A stretch of DNA of 13,617 nt from Promethearchaeota archaeon (GTDB lineage: Archaea > Asgardarchaeota > Lokiarchaeia > Sigynarchaeales > MK-D1), in assembly GCA_016839385.1 (NCBI GenBank), contig JAEOUK010000363.1, forward strand, positions 1 through 13,617, written 5' to 3'. Below are positions 6,218-12,712 of the stretch, one piece after another. The first letter of the stretch is position 1. Each line of letters starts with the position of its first letter. The translations under genes and the position numbers were made by a program. The notes beneath the pieces were generated by a model that did not search any database, was not told the DNA's origin, and saw only the letters and a list, made by a program, of their open reading frames with translations.

Positions 6218-6973
6218 ATGACAGAAAATAACAATGAGGTTCGAGAGATCGTCGTACCTGGAGAAATTTTAAGTGAAGATAAAAGTTTTTTACCAGGAAG
6301 GGGAGCTGTTCGACAAGGAAATAAAATCGTTTCGATATATATCGGACTGAAAAAAATAAGTGGAAAATATATAAATGTGGTTCCTCTTCGGGGAAAATAC
6401 CGTCCCGAGATTGGAGATAAAGTAATTGGCAAAATTACAGATATTACCAGTGTGAAATGGAGAGTAGACATCAATGCAAGAGATACAGCAGTACTCAAGC
6501 CAAAAGATGCAATGGATGTTTATGATAAACGTTCACAAAGAGGTGGAGGTTCTCGAGGTGGAGATAAACGTTCTTCAAGAGAAATTGAATCAGAAGCTAT
6601 GAATAAATTTGAACTTGGGGATATGTTGATAGCGAAAATTGTATCCGTTGACCGAGTATCTGATGCTACATTAACAACTGTTGGAGAATCCTTAGGGAAA
6701 ATTAACGATGGAACGATCATTAGCATCGATGTTCCAAAAATTCCACGAATAATTGGTAAGAAAGGAAGTATGATTAAACTATTGAAAGATTTAACAACAT
6801 GCAGATTGTTTATTGCCAAAAATGGTATGGTGTGGATAAAAGGTTCATCTCCAGAGCTAGAAAATTTGTGTATTGAAGCTATTCGAAAAATTGAGCGGGA
6901 AGCTCACACCACTGGATTAACAGACAGAATTCAGTATTTCATTCAAGAAAAGAAAAAGGAAAGAGGATTATAA
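6218..6973 (+). CDS. rrp4: exosome complex RNA-binding subunit Rrp4
   Basis: The RNA-binding cap protein of the archaeal exosome, 251 residues, which threads RNA into the Rrp41-Rrp42 ring. It has the N-terminal domain starting REIVVPGEIL, an S1 domain from about residue 64 (EIGDKVIGKI, VKWRVDINARD) and a C-terminal KH domain whose GxxG loop is IIGKKGSM at about 178-185. Unusually, the S1 domain carries an insertion of roughly 20-25 residues near 102-127 containing RGGGSRGG (108-115) and several Arg/Ser, absent from typical archaeal Rrp4. I chose the ATG at 6218. An in-frame TTG at 6209 directly follows the SBDS stop and belongs to the TTGAGGAC ribosome binding segment, though the GAGG-to-ATG spacing of 3 is tight and the TTG start is not excluded. 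Nine bases separate it from SBDS and it overlaps rrp41 by one base. Confidence 0.95.
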   Translation: MTENNNEVREIVVPGEILSEDKSFLPGRGAVRQGNKIVSIYIGLKKISGKYINVVPLRGKYRPEIGDKVIGKITDITSVKWRVDINARDTAVLKPKDAMDVYDKRSQRGGGSRGGDKRSSREIESEAMNKFELGDMLIAKIVSVDRVSDATLTTVGESLGKINDGTIISIDVPKIPRIIGKKGSMIKLLKDLTTCRLFIAKNGMVWIKGSSPELENLCIEAIRKIEREAHTTGLTDRIQYFIQEKKKERGL

Positions 6974-7914
6974 TGACTATATTAATACCAGAAACATACC
7001 CGAAGATTTTAATTGACAAAAACGGCAAACGGGTAGATGGACGGGCATTAGACGAACTACGACCCTTTAGTTGCAAAATTGGTGTTCTTGCTAATGCTCA
7101 TGGTTCTGCATATGTGGAACATGGAAAAAATAAAATCTACGCTGGAGTATATGGACCTAGAGAAGTTCATCCACGTCATTTAGCGAGACCCGATAGGGGA
7201 ATTTTAAAGGTAAATTACAGAATGGCAACATTCTCTGTGCATGAACGTAAAAGTCCAGCACCAAACAGGAGAGAACGAGAAATATCCAAGATTATTGAGG
7301 ATGCATTATCCCCAACCTTATTTTTGGAATTATATCCAAATTCTGCAATCGAGGTATATGTCCAAGTAATAGCGGCAGATGGTGGAACCAGATGTGCAAG
7401 CACAACGGCAGTATCTTTAGCTTTAGCAGATGCAGGATTACCGATGAAATCTCTTGTAGCTGGAGTGGCAGCGGGAAAAGCAGACAATAAGATCATTCTT
7501 GATTGTGGAGATCTAGAGGATAAAGCAGGCAGTGCGGATGTTCCTGCTGCAGTGAGAATGACTGATGAGACTATCACTTTACTCCAATTTGATGGAGAAA
7601 TGACTCCAGAGGAACTGGAAAAGTCAATTGAATACATTAAAAAAGGTGCTCGAGAAATTTTTGCATTCCAAACTGCAGCAATCAAGGACAAATTTGATAG
7701 AATTCGTCAAGAAACTGAAGCAGAAAATAGATTGGTTGAAGAGGCTCAAAAGAAAACAGAAGCGAAAGAGAAAACGACTGAAAAATCGGAAGAGTCAAAA
7801 CCAGAAAATCTTAAGGAAGACAAGACTGAAGAAGTTGAACAAGCGGAAAAAATAGCAGAAACTGCACCTGTAAATGAAGATAAACCAGAAGAAAAAACGG
7901 AGGAGGAGAAATAA
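6973..7914 (+). CDS. rrp41: exosome catalytic subunit Rrp41 with charged C-terminal tail
   Basis: The phosphorolytic 3'-5' exoribonuclease subunit of the exosome (RNase PH fold), active as a hexamer with Rrp42 and degrading RNA with phosphate or adding tails with nucleoside diphosphates. It opens with KRVDGRALDELRP at about 19-31, then the RNA-contacting arginines in PNRREREIS (98-106), the GGTRCASTTAVSLALADAG helix (137-155) and the catalytic aspartate region LEDKAGSADVP (181-191; Asp183 and Asp189). The core ends near residue 245. Residues from about 248 to 313 form a low-complexity Lys/Glu tail ending EEKTEEEK that usual archaeal Rrp41 (about 245 residues) lacks; it is probably a disordered or helical extension. 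TAATG couples it to rrp4 upstream and rrp42 downstream (1-base overlaps), so translation is likely linked and stoichiometric. Confidence 0.97.
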   Translation: MTILIPETYPKILIDKNGKRVDGRALDELRPFSCKIGVLANAHGSAYVEHGKNKIYAGVYGPREVHPRHLARPDRGILKVNYRMATFSVHERKSPAPNRREREISKIIEDALSPTLFLELYPNSAIEVYVQVIAADGGTRCASTTAVSLALADAGLPMKSLVAGVAAGKADNKIILDCGDLEDKAGSADVPAAVRMTDETITLLQFDGEMTPEELEKSIEYIKKGAREIFAFQTAAIKDKFDRIRQETEAENRLVEEAQKKTEAKEKTTEKSEESKPENLKEDKTEEVEQAEKIAETAPVNEDKPEEKTEEEK

Positions 7915-8732
7915 TGGATACTCCACAAGTAGTTTCTACAATTCAGAGGAAATATATCTTAGATCTACTAAAACAAGGAAAACGCATGGACGGAAGAGGA
8001 TTTCTAGATTTCCGTGAAATAAAAATTAAACCAGACATAATCCCAAAAGCAGAAGGATCTGCTGAAGTTCGTCTCGGAGAAACCTTCATAATCACGGGTG
8101 TTAAATATGAAGTTGGTGCTCCATTTCCAGATTCACCAGATGAAGGCGTTGCAACTTGTATGACAGAATTCATTCCTTTTGCATCCCCCATGTTCGAAAG
8201 TGGACCACCTGATATTGATGCAGTGGAAGTAGCAAGAGTTGTAGACAGAGGAATCCGTCATGGAGATTGTATTCAATACAAAAAACTCTGCATCAAAGAA
8301 GGTGAATTAGTTTACATTTTATTTATTGACATGTATGTAATGGACTATGCAGGCAATTTGATTGATGCTGGAGCAATTTCTTCTGTTGCAGCATTATTAA
8401 CAACAAAATTACCTACTGCTAAAATTGAAAATGGACAAGCAGTTTGGGATGGAGGTTACATGACCATTCCAATAAATCAAATTCCTCTTTCAATTACATT
8501 TGCACGGATTGAAGATTATATTTTTGTTGATCCAAATCTCGAGGAAGAAGTAGTACTCGATGGAAAAATCTCATTTGCTGTAAATGAAAAAGGACAAATT
8601 GTGTCCATGCAAAAATCAGGATTTTCTGTCTGGACAGAGGAAGAAGTTCTTAAATATTCCAAACTTGCTGTCGAGAAAATCATTGAATTGCGAAATAAAT
8701 TGAATCTAAGACAATATATACCAAAAATCTAA
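7914..8732 (+). CDS. rrp42: exosome complex subunit Rrp42
   Basis: The non-catalytic RNase PH-fold partner of Rrp41, 272 residues, close to the family norm. It contributes to the hexameric ring and to RNA and phosphate binding at the shared active site. Visible family features are GKRMDGRGFLDFREIKI at about 22-38, AEGSAEVRLGETFIITGVK near 46-64, the VEVARVVDRGIRHGDCI segment near 104-120 and DMYVMDYAGNLIDAGAISSV near 139-158. The region matching the Rrp41 catalytic aspartates lacks them (GYMTIPINQIPLS), as expected for Rrp42. Its ATG overlaps the rrp41 stop (TAATG) and is preceded by a strong GGAGGAG. A run of ten T immediately after the stop marks the end of the exosome operon. No oddities were seen. 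Confidence 0.97.
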   Translation: MDTPQVVSTIQRKYILDLLKQGKRMDGRGFLDFREIKIKPDIIPKAEGSAEVRLGETFIITGVKYEVGAPFPDSPDEGVATCMTEFIPFASPMFESGPPDIDAVEVARVVDRGIRHGDCIQYKKLCIKEGELVYILFIDMYVMDYAGNLIDAGAISSVAALLTTKLPTAKIENGQAVWDGGYMTIPINQIPLSITFARIEDYIFVDPNLEEEVVLDGKISFAVNEKGQIVSMQKSGFSVWTEEEVLKYSKLAVEKIIELRNKLNLRQYIPKI

Positions 8733-8742
8733 TTTTTTTTTT
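8733..8742 (+). terminator. T10 terminator after rrp42
   Basis: Ten consecutive T begin immediately after the rrp42 stop codon, followed by CTATCATTT. This is a strong archaeal-type U-tract terminator and separates the exosome genes from the eL43-pcc1-pfdB block. No stem precedes it. Confidence 0.6.
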
Positions 8743-8776
8743 CTATCATTTAATGGATCTAACTAGCTTTTAGACA

Positions 8777-8833
8777 AATTTTTTTAATTATGAAATATAG
8801 GTCTAGCTATCTCATTCATCTAGTGAACAAGTA
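8777..8833 (+). promoter_or_regulatory. promoter of the eL43 gene
   Basis: An AT-rich stretch includes GAAATATA at 8792-8799, which would place transcription start near 8822, and GTGAAC at 8823-8828 just before the ATG at 8834. It follows the T10 terminator, which fits a new transcription unit. The exact TATA box is uncertain because the whole region is AT-rich. Confidence 0.4.
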
Positions 8834-9121
8834 ATGGCAAAAACAAAAAAAGTTGGAATTACGGGACGTTGGGGTACTCGATATGGTTCTCGAATTCGAA
8901 AGCGTGTTAAAGTAATTGAAGAGACTATGAAAGCTCCACAAAAATGCCCAGTGTGTGAAACCAAGGTAAGTAAGCGAATAAGTACTGGTATTTGGTATTG
9001 TAAAAAATGTGGAGCCAAATATACAGGTGGTAGTTACACTCAATCAACTCAACCAGGCTTGGAATCCCAACGGATTGCCTCACGTGTTCAAAGAGAGCTT
9101 ACTGAGAAAAGCAAAGAGTAA
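8834..9121 (+). CDS. rpl37ae: ribosomal protein eL43 (L37Ae)
   Basis: A 95-residue zinc-finger protein of the archaeal/eukaryotic large ribosomal subunit. The N-terminus TKKVGITGRWGTRYGSRIRKRV is the classic basic segment of the family, followed by a C2-C2 zinc finger with Cys38/Cys41 (CPVC) and Cys56/Cys59 (CKKCG), and TGGSYTQSTQPG near 65-76. Length is normal. In many archaea this gene sits downstream of rrp42 and is followed by rpo12 (rpoP) and then pcc1 and prefoldin beta. Here only 34 bases separate its stop from the preferred pcc1 start and no rpo12 is present. A GTGAAC just upstream of the ATG acts as ribosome binding site. The gene probably heads a small operon with pcc1 and pfdB. Confidence 0.97.
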   Translation: MAKTKKVGITGRWGTRYGSRIRKRVKVIEETMKAPQKCPVCETKVSKRISTGIWYCKKCGAKYTGGSYTQSTQPGLESQRIASRVQRELTEKSKE

Positions 9122-9155
9122 TTCTTAATTTCTATAATTGCTTGGATGTTTATTC

Positions 9156-9431
9156 ATGCAACCTGATAATTCGGATTGGGTAATTGATTGCAATTTTTCA
9201 TTGAAATTTAAATCAGAGGAAGATGCAAATATATTTTATACTTCCTATTTGCCAGAATACCAATCTATTCCTAGAAAACGGACGCAAACATCCATTAAGT
9301 TAACATCTAATAAGGTTATTTTCTCTATTCTGGCAAAAGATCTTACGGCATTTCGAGCAACTTTAAATTCAATTATGCAATTTGGAAATGTGGTTTTCAA
9401 GATCATTGAGAAAGTTGATTCGTTAAAATAA
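9156..9431 (+). CDS. pcc1: KEOPS complex subunit Pcc1
   Basis: A 91-residue protein of the Pcc1 family, the small dimerising subunit of KEOPS, which together with Kae1, Bud32 and Cgi121 makes the t6A37 modification of ANN-decoding tRNAs. The pattern is typical: strand FSLKFKSEEDANIFYTSYLPE at about 15-35, RKRTQTSIKL, a hydrophobic strand VIFSILAKDLTAFRATLNS near 52-70 with the conserved A.D..A.RA..NS, then a last helix IMQFGNVV. The ATG at 9156 is preferred because GGATG at 9144-9148 gives a well-spaced Shine-Dalgarno site; an in-frame TTG at 9138 would add six residues with no support. Lies between eL43 and prefoldin beta, its usual archaeal neighbourhood. Confidence 0.88.
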   Translation: MQPDNSDWVIDCNFSLKFKSEEDANIFYTSYLPEYQSIPRKRTQTSIKLTSNKVIFSILAKDLTAFRATLNSIMQFGNVVFKIIEKVDSLK

Positions 9432-9489
9432 CAAAATTCAAATGGTTTTTGTAATTTTCAGTAACTATTAATGGTAAGAGCTAAAAAAA

Positions 9490-9855
9490 ATGGCTAATCA
9501 ACCACCCCCCAAAGCAATGCAAGATGATTATCTTGCAATTCAACAAGGTCTAGAAAATATTGCTACTATTTCTCAGAATCTTAAAACTATAGAAGGTTTC
9601 ATTTCGGATAAAAAGAAAACGATCAAAGAACTCTCTGAAATGGAAGACGATGTTATAATGTATAAAATGATAGGAAATATTTTAATTAAAAGTGATAAGG
9701 CAGCAGTTTTAGAAGGTCTTGAAGATGAAATAACTACTGGAGAGATGAGAATTAAAACTCTAAAAAGGCAATTAGATTCATTAAAAAAGAACCAGACTGA
9801 AATGGCTGAGCGTTTTGAGGAAAAATACGCGAGTTTTGTGAAAAAACAGTCATAA
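9490..9855 (+). CDS. pfdB: prefoldin beta subunit
   Basis: A 121-residue coiled-coil chaperone subunit. Archaeal prefoldin is an alpha2-beta4 hexamer that captures unfolded proteins and passes them to the thermosome. The family layout is visible: an N-terminal helix (YLAIQQGLENIATISQNLKT), the beta hairpin with MYKMIGNILIKSDKAAVLEG at about 57-76, and a C-terminal coiled-coil helix from about 80 to 115. The beta-type signature VYK.VG.ILI..DK is nearly intact. Length is usual for beta (about 120). The ATG has GGTAAGAG upstream at 9473-9480, a slightly distant ribosome binding site. It is the last gene of the eL43-pcc1-pfdB block, 58 bases after pcc1, and the next gene is of unrelated function. 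Confidence 0.93.
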   Translation: MANQPPPKAMQDDYLAIQQGLENIATISQNLKTIEGFISDKKKTIKELSEMEDDVIMYKMIGNILIKSDKAAVLEGLEDEITTGEMRIKTLKRQLDSLKKNQTEMAERFEEKYASFVKKQS

Positions 9856-9953
9856 TATTCGTAAGTTTTTGTATACTATAAGATTCAAACTATTTCTTGT
9901 ATTATATCTGTGGTATAATACCATTTAAATCATTTCAAGTCAAGTCTATTTTT
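9856..9953 (+). promoter_or_regulatory. upstream region of the Gfo/Idh/MocA gene with 13-base palindrome
   Basis: Contains TATA-like boxes (TGTATTATAT at 9898-9907; GTATACTATA at about 9871-9880) and the palindrome TGGTATAATACCA at 9911-9923 (6-bp arms around one base), lying just downstream of the likely TATA box, where a repressor site could act. No good Shine-Dalgarno sequence precedes the ATG at 9954. Confidence 0.35.
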
Positions 9954-11000
9954 ATGGGAAAAATAAAAGTAGGCATTATAGGTTCGGGATTTATTGCTGA
10001 ACATCATGTGAATGCATACAAACGATTGGAAAATGTAGAAATATTAGGTATTTCCTCAGTCAAGATAAACGAAGCTACAAAATTAATGAAAGCGAATAAT
10101 ATTCCGGGAAAACCTTTTGCGGATTACCATGATCTTTTAAAAATAGAAGTTGATGTAATTTCTTTATGTGTGCCTAATTTTTTGCATGAAATCATTGGGA
10201 TTGATGCTTTAGAATCAGATAAACACATTTTAGTGGAAAAACCTTTGGCAAGAAATTCAGATGAAGGAAAAAATCTACTAAAAGTAGCAGGGAAACAAGG
10301 AAAAAATATCTATTATTGTGAAAATAACATGTATGCTCCATCTTTCAGTAAAGTGAAAGAAATAATAGACCAAGGTGCACTTGGATCTATCTACATGGGC
10401 AGAGGAAAGGAACAGCATTCAGGTCCTCATAGTGAATGGTTTTACAAACAGGAACCGTCTGGAGGGGGATCTCTAATTGATCTAGGAATTCACGATATTG
10501 CTCTACTCCAATGGTATTTAGATTCTAAAGTAGAAAGAGTATTCTGTCAAACAACTACTATCCAAGAAGATCGAGGAAAATTCGGAACATGTGAAGTGGA
10601 AGATAATGCTGTTGGTATATTGTATTTTGACAATGGAGCACAAGTAACAATAGAGGAATCATGGACTGCTCCTGGAGGTTATGATATGAAAATTGAACTT
10701 TATGGAACCAATGGTCAAGTGATTGTGGATCCTTGTAGAATGACACCATTAAATGTTTATAGTGAAACAGGGTATGGATATGTGGTGGAGAAAGCAAGTT
10801 CAACTTCGGGATGGACTTATCCTGTTCCTGATGAAGCTTATACATTTGGATATCCTCAAGAGATTGCGCATTTCATGGATTGTATACAGTGTGATAAAAA
10901 ACCATTGACACCAGGAAGCTATGGGTTGAAAATTCTGCAAATTGTGGAATCTATGTATAAATCCGCCAAATCAGGAAAAATTGAATCCGTTAACTACTAA
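9954..11000 (+). CDS. Gfo/Idh/MocA family NAD(P)-dependent oxidoreductase
   Basis: A 348-residue cytoplasmic dehydrogenase of the glucose-fructose oxidoreductase / inositol dehydrogenase family. The Rossmann nucleotide site is KVGIIGSGFIAEHH at residues 5-18. EKPLA at 95-99 contains the conserved Lys96 of the catalytic EKP motif. GGGSLIDLGIHDI at 170-182 carries Asp176 and His180 of the usual active site (D...H). The C-terminal domain has the expected open-sheet segments (TCEVEDNAVGILYFDNGAQVTIEESW region) involved in substrate binding. I chose the ATG at 9954 because it lies two codons before the Rossmann strand; an in-frame TTG at 9897 would add 19 residues with no family counterpart. Substrate cannot be told from the sequence: sugars, inositol and nucleotide sugars are all possible. 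Its stop lies one base from the stop of the convergent GTPase gene. Confidence 0.88.
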   Translation: MGKIKVGIIGSGFIAEHHVNAYKRLENVEILGISSVKINEATKLMKANNIPGKPFADYHDLLKIEVDVISLCVPNFLHEIIGIDALESDKHILVEKPLARNSDEGKNLLKVAGKQGKNIYYCENNMYAPSFSKVKEIIDQGALGSIYMGRGKEQHSGPHSEWFYKQEPSGGGSLIDLGIHDIALLQWYLDSKVERVFCQTTTIQEDRGKFGTCEVEDNAVGILYFDNGAQVTIEESWTAPGGYDMKIELYGTNGQVIVDPCRMTPLNVYSETGYGYVVEKASSTSGWTYPVPDEAYTFGYPQEIAHFMDCIQCDKKPLTPGSYGLKILQIVESMYKSAKSGKIESVNY

Positions 11001-11001
11001 T

Positions 11002-11559
11002 TTAACTACTATCATTTTCGTTACTTTGAGCCAGAAACGATTTCAAAATATGCGTGACTAGTTCAATAAATGCTTTATTCACTCCAATATTCTCTTTTGC
11101 AGAAGTTTTCATATATGAAAATGCTTTAATGTCATTCATAATTTCGCGAATTTCCGTATCTTGAATGTCTTCTTGAAGATCACATTTATTTGCCAGAAGA
11201 ATTTTTGGAATAGTTTCTGGTACGTCTTCTTGAATGTCTTTCCACCAAAAATCACGAATTTGGTGAAATGTCCGCTTTCTACTTAAGTCACCTATGAAGA
11301 TCAGACCTTGACTTCCAGAATAGTAAGTCTTTCGTACAGTTTGCCAACGATCCTGTCCTGCTACCTCATATAGATTCAGGGATACTAGATATTGTTCATT
11401 ATTGTGGTTTAATTCAATTTTCTTGATAAAGACATTTGAACCAAGTGTAGGACGGTAATCCCGAGCAAAAGCATTATCAATATACCTACGAATTAAGCTA
11501 GTTTTACCTGTTGCAAAATCTCCTATAATTGAAATTTTCATTTTCACAAGTTTTGCCAT
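11002..11559 (-). CDS. Rab/Ras-like small GTPase
   Basis: A 185-residue single-domain GTPase of the Ras superfamily, of the kind abundant in Asgard archaea. Motifs in order: G1 P-loop GDFATGKTS at 13-21, G2 Thr38 in DYRPTLGS, G3 EVAGQ at 65-69, G4 NKCD at 124-127, G5 TSAK at 152-155. Gln69 matches the catalytic Gln61 of Ras. Three positions are unusual: the Ras Gly12 and Gly13 equivalents are Phe15 and Ala16, and the G3 DxxG aspartate is Glu65. The C-terminus (QSNENDSS) has no cysteine for prenylation and there is no transmembrane helix, so membrane attachment is not evident. I chose the ATG at 11559, which has GAGGAG about 7 bases upstream; an in-frame ATG at 11574 overlaps that site. Divergent from the coiled-coil zinc-ribbon gene, so co-regulation is possible. 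Role unknown: signalling or vesicle-like processes are speculation. Confidence 0.9.
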   Translation of the reverse strand: MAKLVKMKISIIGDFATGKTSLIRRYIDNAFARDYRPTLGSNVFIKKIELNHNNEQYLVSLNLYEVAGQDRWQTVRKTYYSGSQGLIFIGDLSRKRTFHQIRDFWWKDIQEDVPETIPKILLANKCDLQEDIQDTEIREIMNDIKAFSYMKTSAKENIGVNKAFIELVTHILKSFLAQSNENDSS

Positions 11560-11574
11560 GCTCGTTCTCCTCAT

Positions 11575-11700
11575 ATAAAACGGTTTTAGTATCTAATAAT
11601 TTGATCTTGTTGGAATTTTTCTCATAAATTATCGACTTAAATACATAAGGATTTAAGATCAGTACGCATTTCTAATTTATAGCTAATTGACAATATAAAA
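11575..11700. promoter_or_regulatory. divergent promoter region, GTPase / coiled-coil gene
   Basis: This AT-rich stretch between the two divergent genes contains an inverted repeat, CTTAAAT at 11636-11642 and ATTTAAG at 11651-11657, with an 8-base spacer. The left arm overlaps a TATA-like CTTAAATA; a second box TAATTTATAG lies at 11673-11682. On the minus strand, ATAATTTATG around 11624-11633 is a TATA candidate for the GTPase. The repeat therefore sits between the two promoters and could control both. Confidence 0.4.
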
Positions 11701-11715
11701 GTGAAGTTGATAAAG

Positions 11716-12588
11716 ATGAGTTTTTGGAGTGAAATTGACGACTTAATTGATAAAGGAAAAACTGATAAAGCTGTAAAAGTAACTGCACAAGAATTAATCG
11801 ATATTAGAGCAGAAATGATAGAAGATAAGGGAAAACTTGAAGCCCTTGAATTAGAATATGATAAATTGAAAGAGGAGAATGCTGAATTAGCTGTACTGGC
11901 TGGATCTGCGGATCAACAAATGGCATCTATGCAACAAAATTTGCAATCTCAAGTAGCAGCTCAAGTCCAAGTAGAACAGCAAAAAATCGTAGGATTTCAA
12001 CAACAAAACCAAGAATTATTAAATCAAAATCGAATGTTAACTCAAAAAATCCAAGAGTTACAGTCAAATCAGAATCAATTAGCATCAAGAGAAGAATTGG
12101 AAGCTAAGGATCGTCAGATTGCTGCATTAAATCTCAATATACAGGAATTAAGCAATCAATTGCAGTATTTTAGAGATAACCAAGTTTCTAAAGAGGACTT
12201 TGATGCATTAAAATTTCAAAATCAGCAATATCAACAGCAAATTGCAGCAGGTACTCAGCAATTGGCCGCCTTACAGCACCAAATCGAAGATTTGAAAGTG
12301 GAAATGGCTCATAAAGATAAGAAAATTAGAGAATTAATGGAGCCTCGAGCTGTAATGACCCCTTCATTGGCGACTTCTACACCAAGTCCATCAAAGAGTG
12401 CCAGTACTGGATTCACCGGAGGAGAAGAGTTGGACATTGGATTGCAAAGACGAAATGTATGCCCACAATGCAATGGTCATAAAGTACGTGAGGTAGAAGA
12501 TAAAACTAAAATTGTTAGTTACATCCCAAAGGTAATGTATGGAACAAAAATGGTTTGTACAACATGCCGTTATGAATGGAATCCATAA
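11716..12588 (+). CDS. long coiled-coil protein with C-terminal zinc ribbon
   Basis: A 290-residue protein from the ATG at 11716; an in-frame GTG at 11701 is read as part of the AAGTGAAG upstream segment. I recognise no named family. A short N-terminal helical part (SFWSEIDDLIDKGKTDKAVK) is followed by a heptad-rich coiled coil from about residue 30 to 210, strongly enriched in Gln, Glu and Leu. Then comes a Ser/Thr/Pro linker (about 215-238: TPSLATSTPSPSKSASTG) and a zinc ribbon with Cys249/Cys252 (CPQCNG) and Cys281/Cys284 (CTTCRYEW). The ribbon, with a long basic hairpin and the ending MVCTTCRYEW, resembles TFIIS/RpoM-type ribbons, although no acidic catalytic DE pair is visible. No signal peptide or membrane helix. 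Coiled coil plus terminal ribbon suggests a homodimeric tether or scaffold. It is divergent from the small GTPase; a GTPase-effector relation is inference only. Confidence 0.75.
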   Translation: MSFWSEIDDLIDKGKTDKAVKVTAQELIDIRAEMIEDKGKLEALELEYDKLKEENAELAVLAGSADQQMASMQQNLQSQVAAQVQVEQQKIVGFQQQNQELLNQNRMLTQKIQELQSNQNQLASREELEAKDRQIAALNLNIQELSNQLQYFRDNQVSKEDFDALKFQNQQYQQQIAAGTQQLAALQHQIEDLKVEMAHKDKKIRELMEPRAVMTPSLATSTPSPSKSASTGFTGGEELDIGLQRRNVCPQCNGHKVREVEDKTKIVSYIPKVMYGTKMVCTTCRYEWNP

Positions 12589-12630
12589 ATAACATTTTCT
12601 TTTTATTTTTTAGCTATTTTTTACCTTCAA
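12589..12630 (+). terminator. T-rich termination region after the coiled-coil gene
   Basis: Several T-tracts (TTTTCTTTTTATTTTTTAG, then ATTTTTTACC) follow the stop codon, typical of archaeal U-rich terminators. The remaining bases to 12712 form the upstream region of cbf5, with AGGATAGG just before its ATG. Confidence 0.45.
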
Positions 12631-12712
12631 AATGCCATCGGTGCTTTATCTCAATTCTACATTAAACCAAAAATTTGAATAGTTTGCGAAGTTACATCTT
12701 GATCAGGATAGG

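Noticed and set aside
7215..7691. 158-residue antisense frame in rrp41
   Set aside because: Antisense to a fully conserved exosome gene; no family likeness.
7628..7855. Lysine-rich 75-residue open frame inside rrp41
   Set aside because: It is the +1 frame of the Lys/Glu-coding tail of rrp41; the composition follows from the A-rich codons and it has no ribosome binding site of its own.
10558..10845. 95-residue antisense frame in the oxidoreductase gene
   Set aside because: Antisense shadow with unlikely composition (His/Leu/Tyr-rich) and no start signals.
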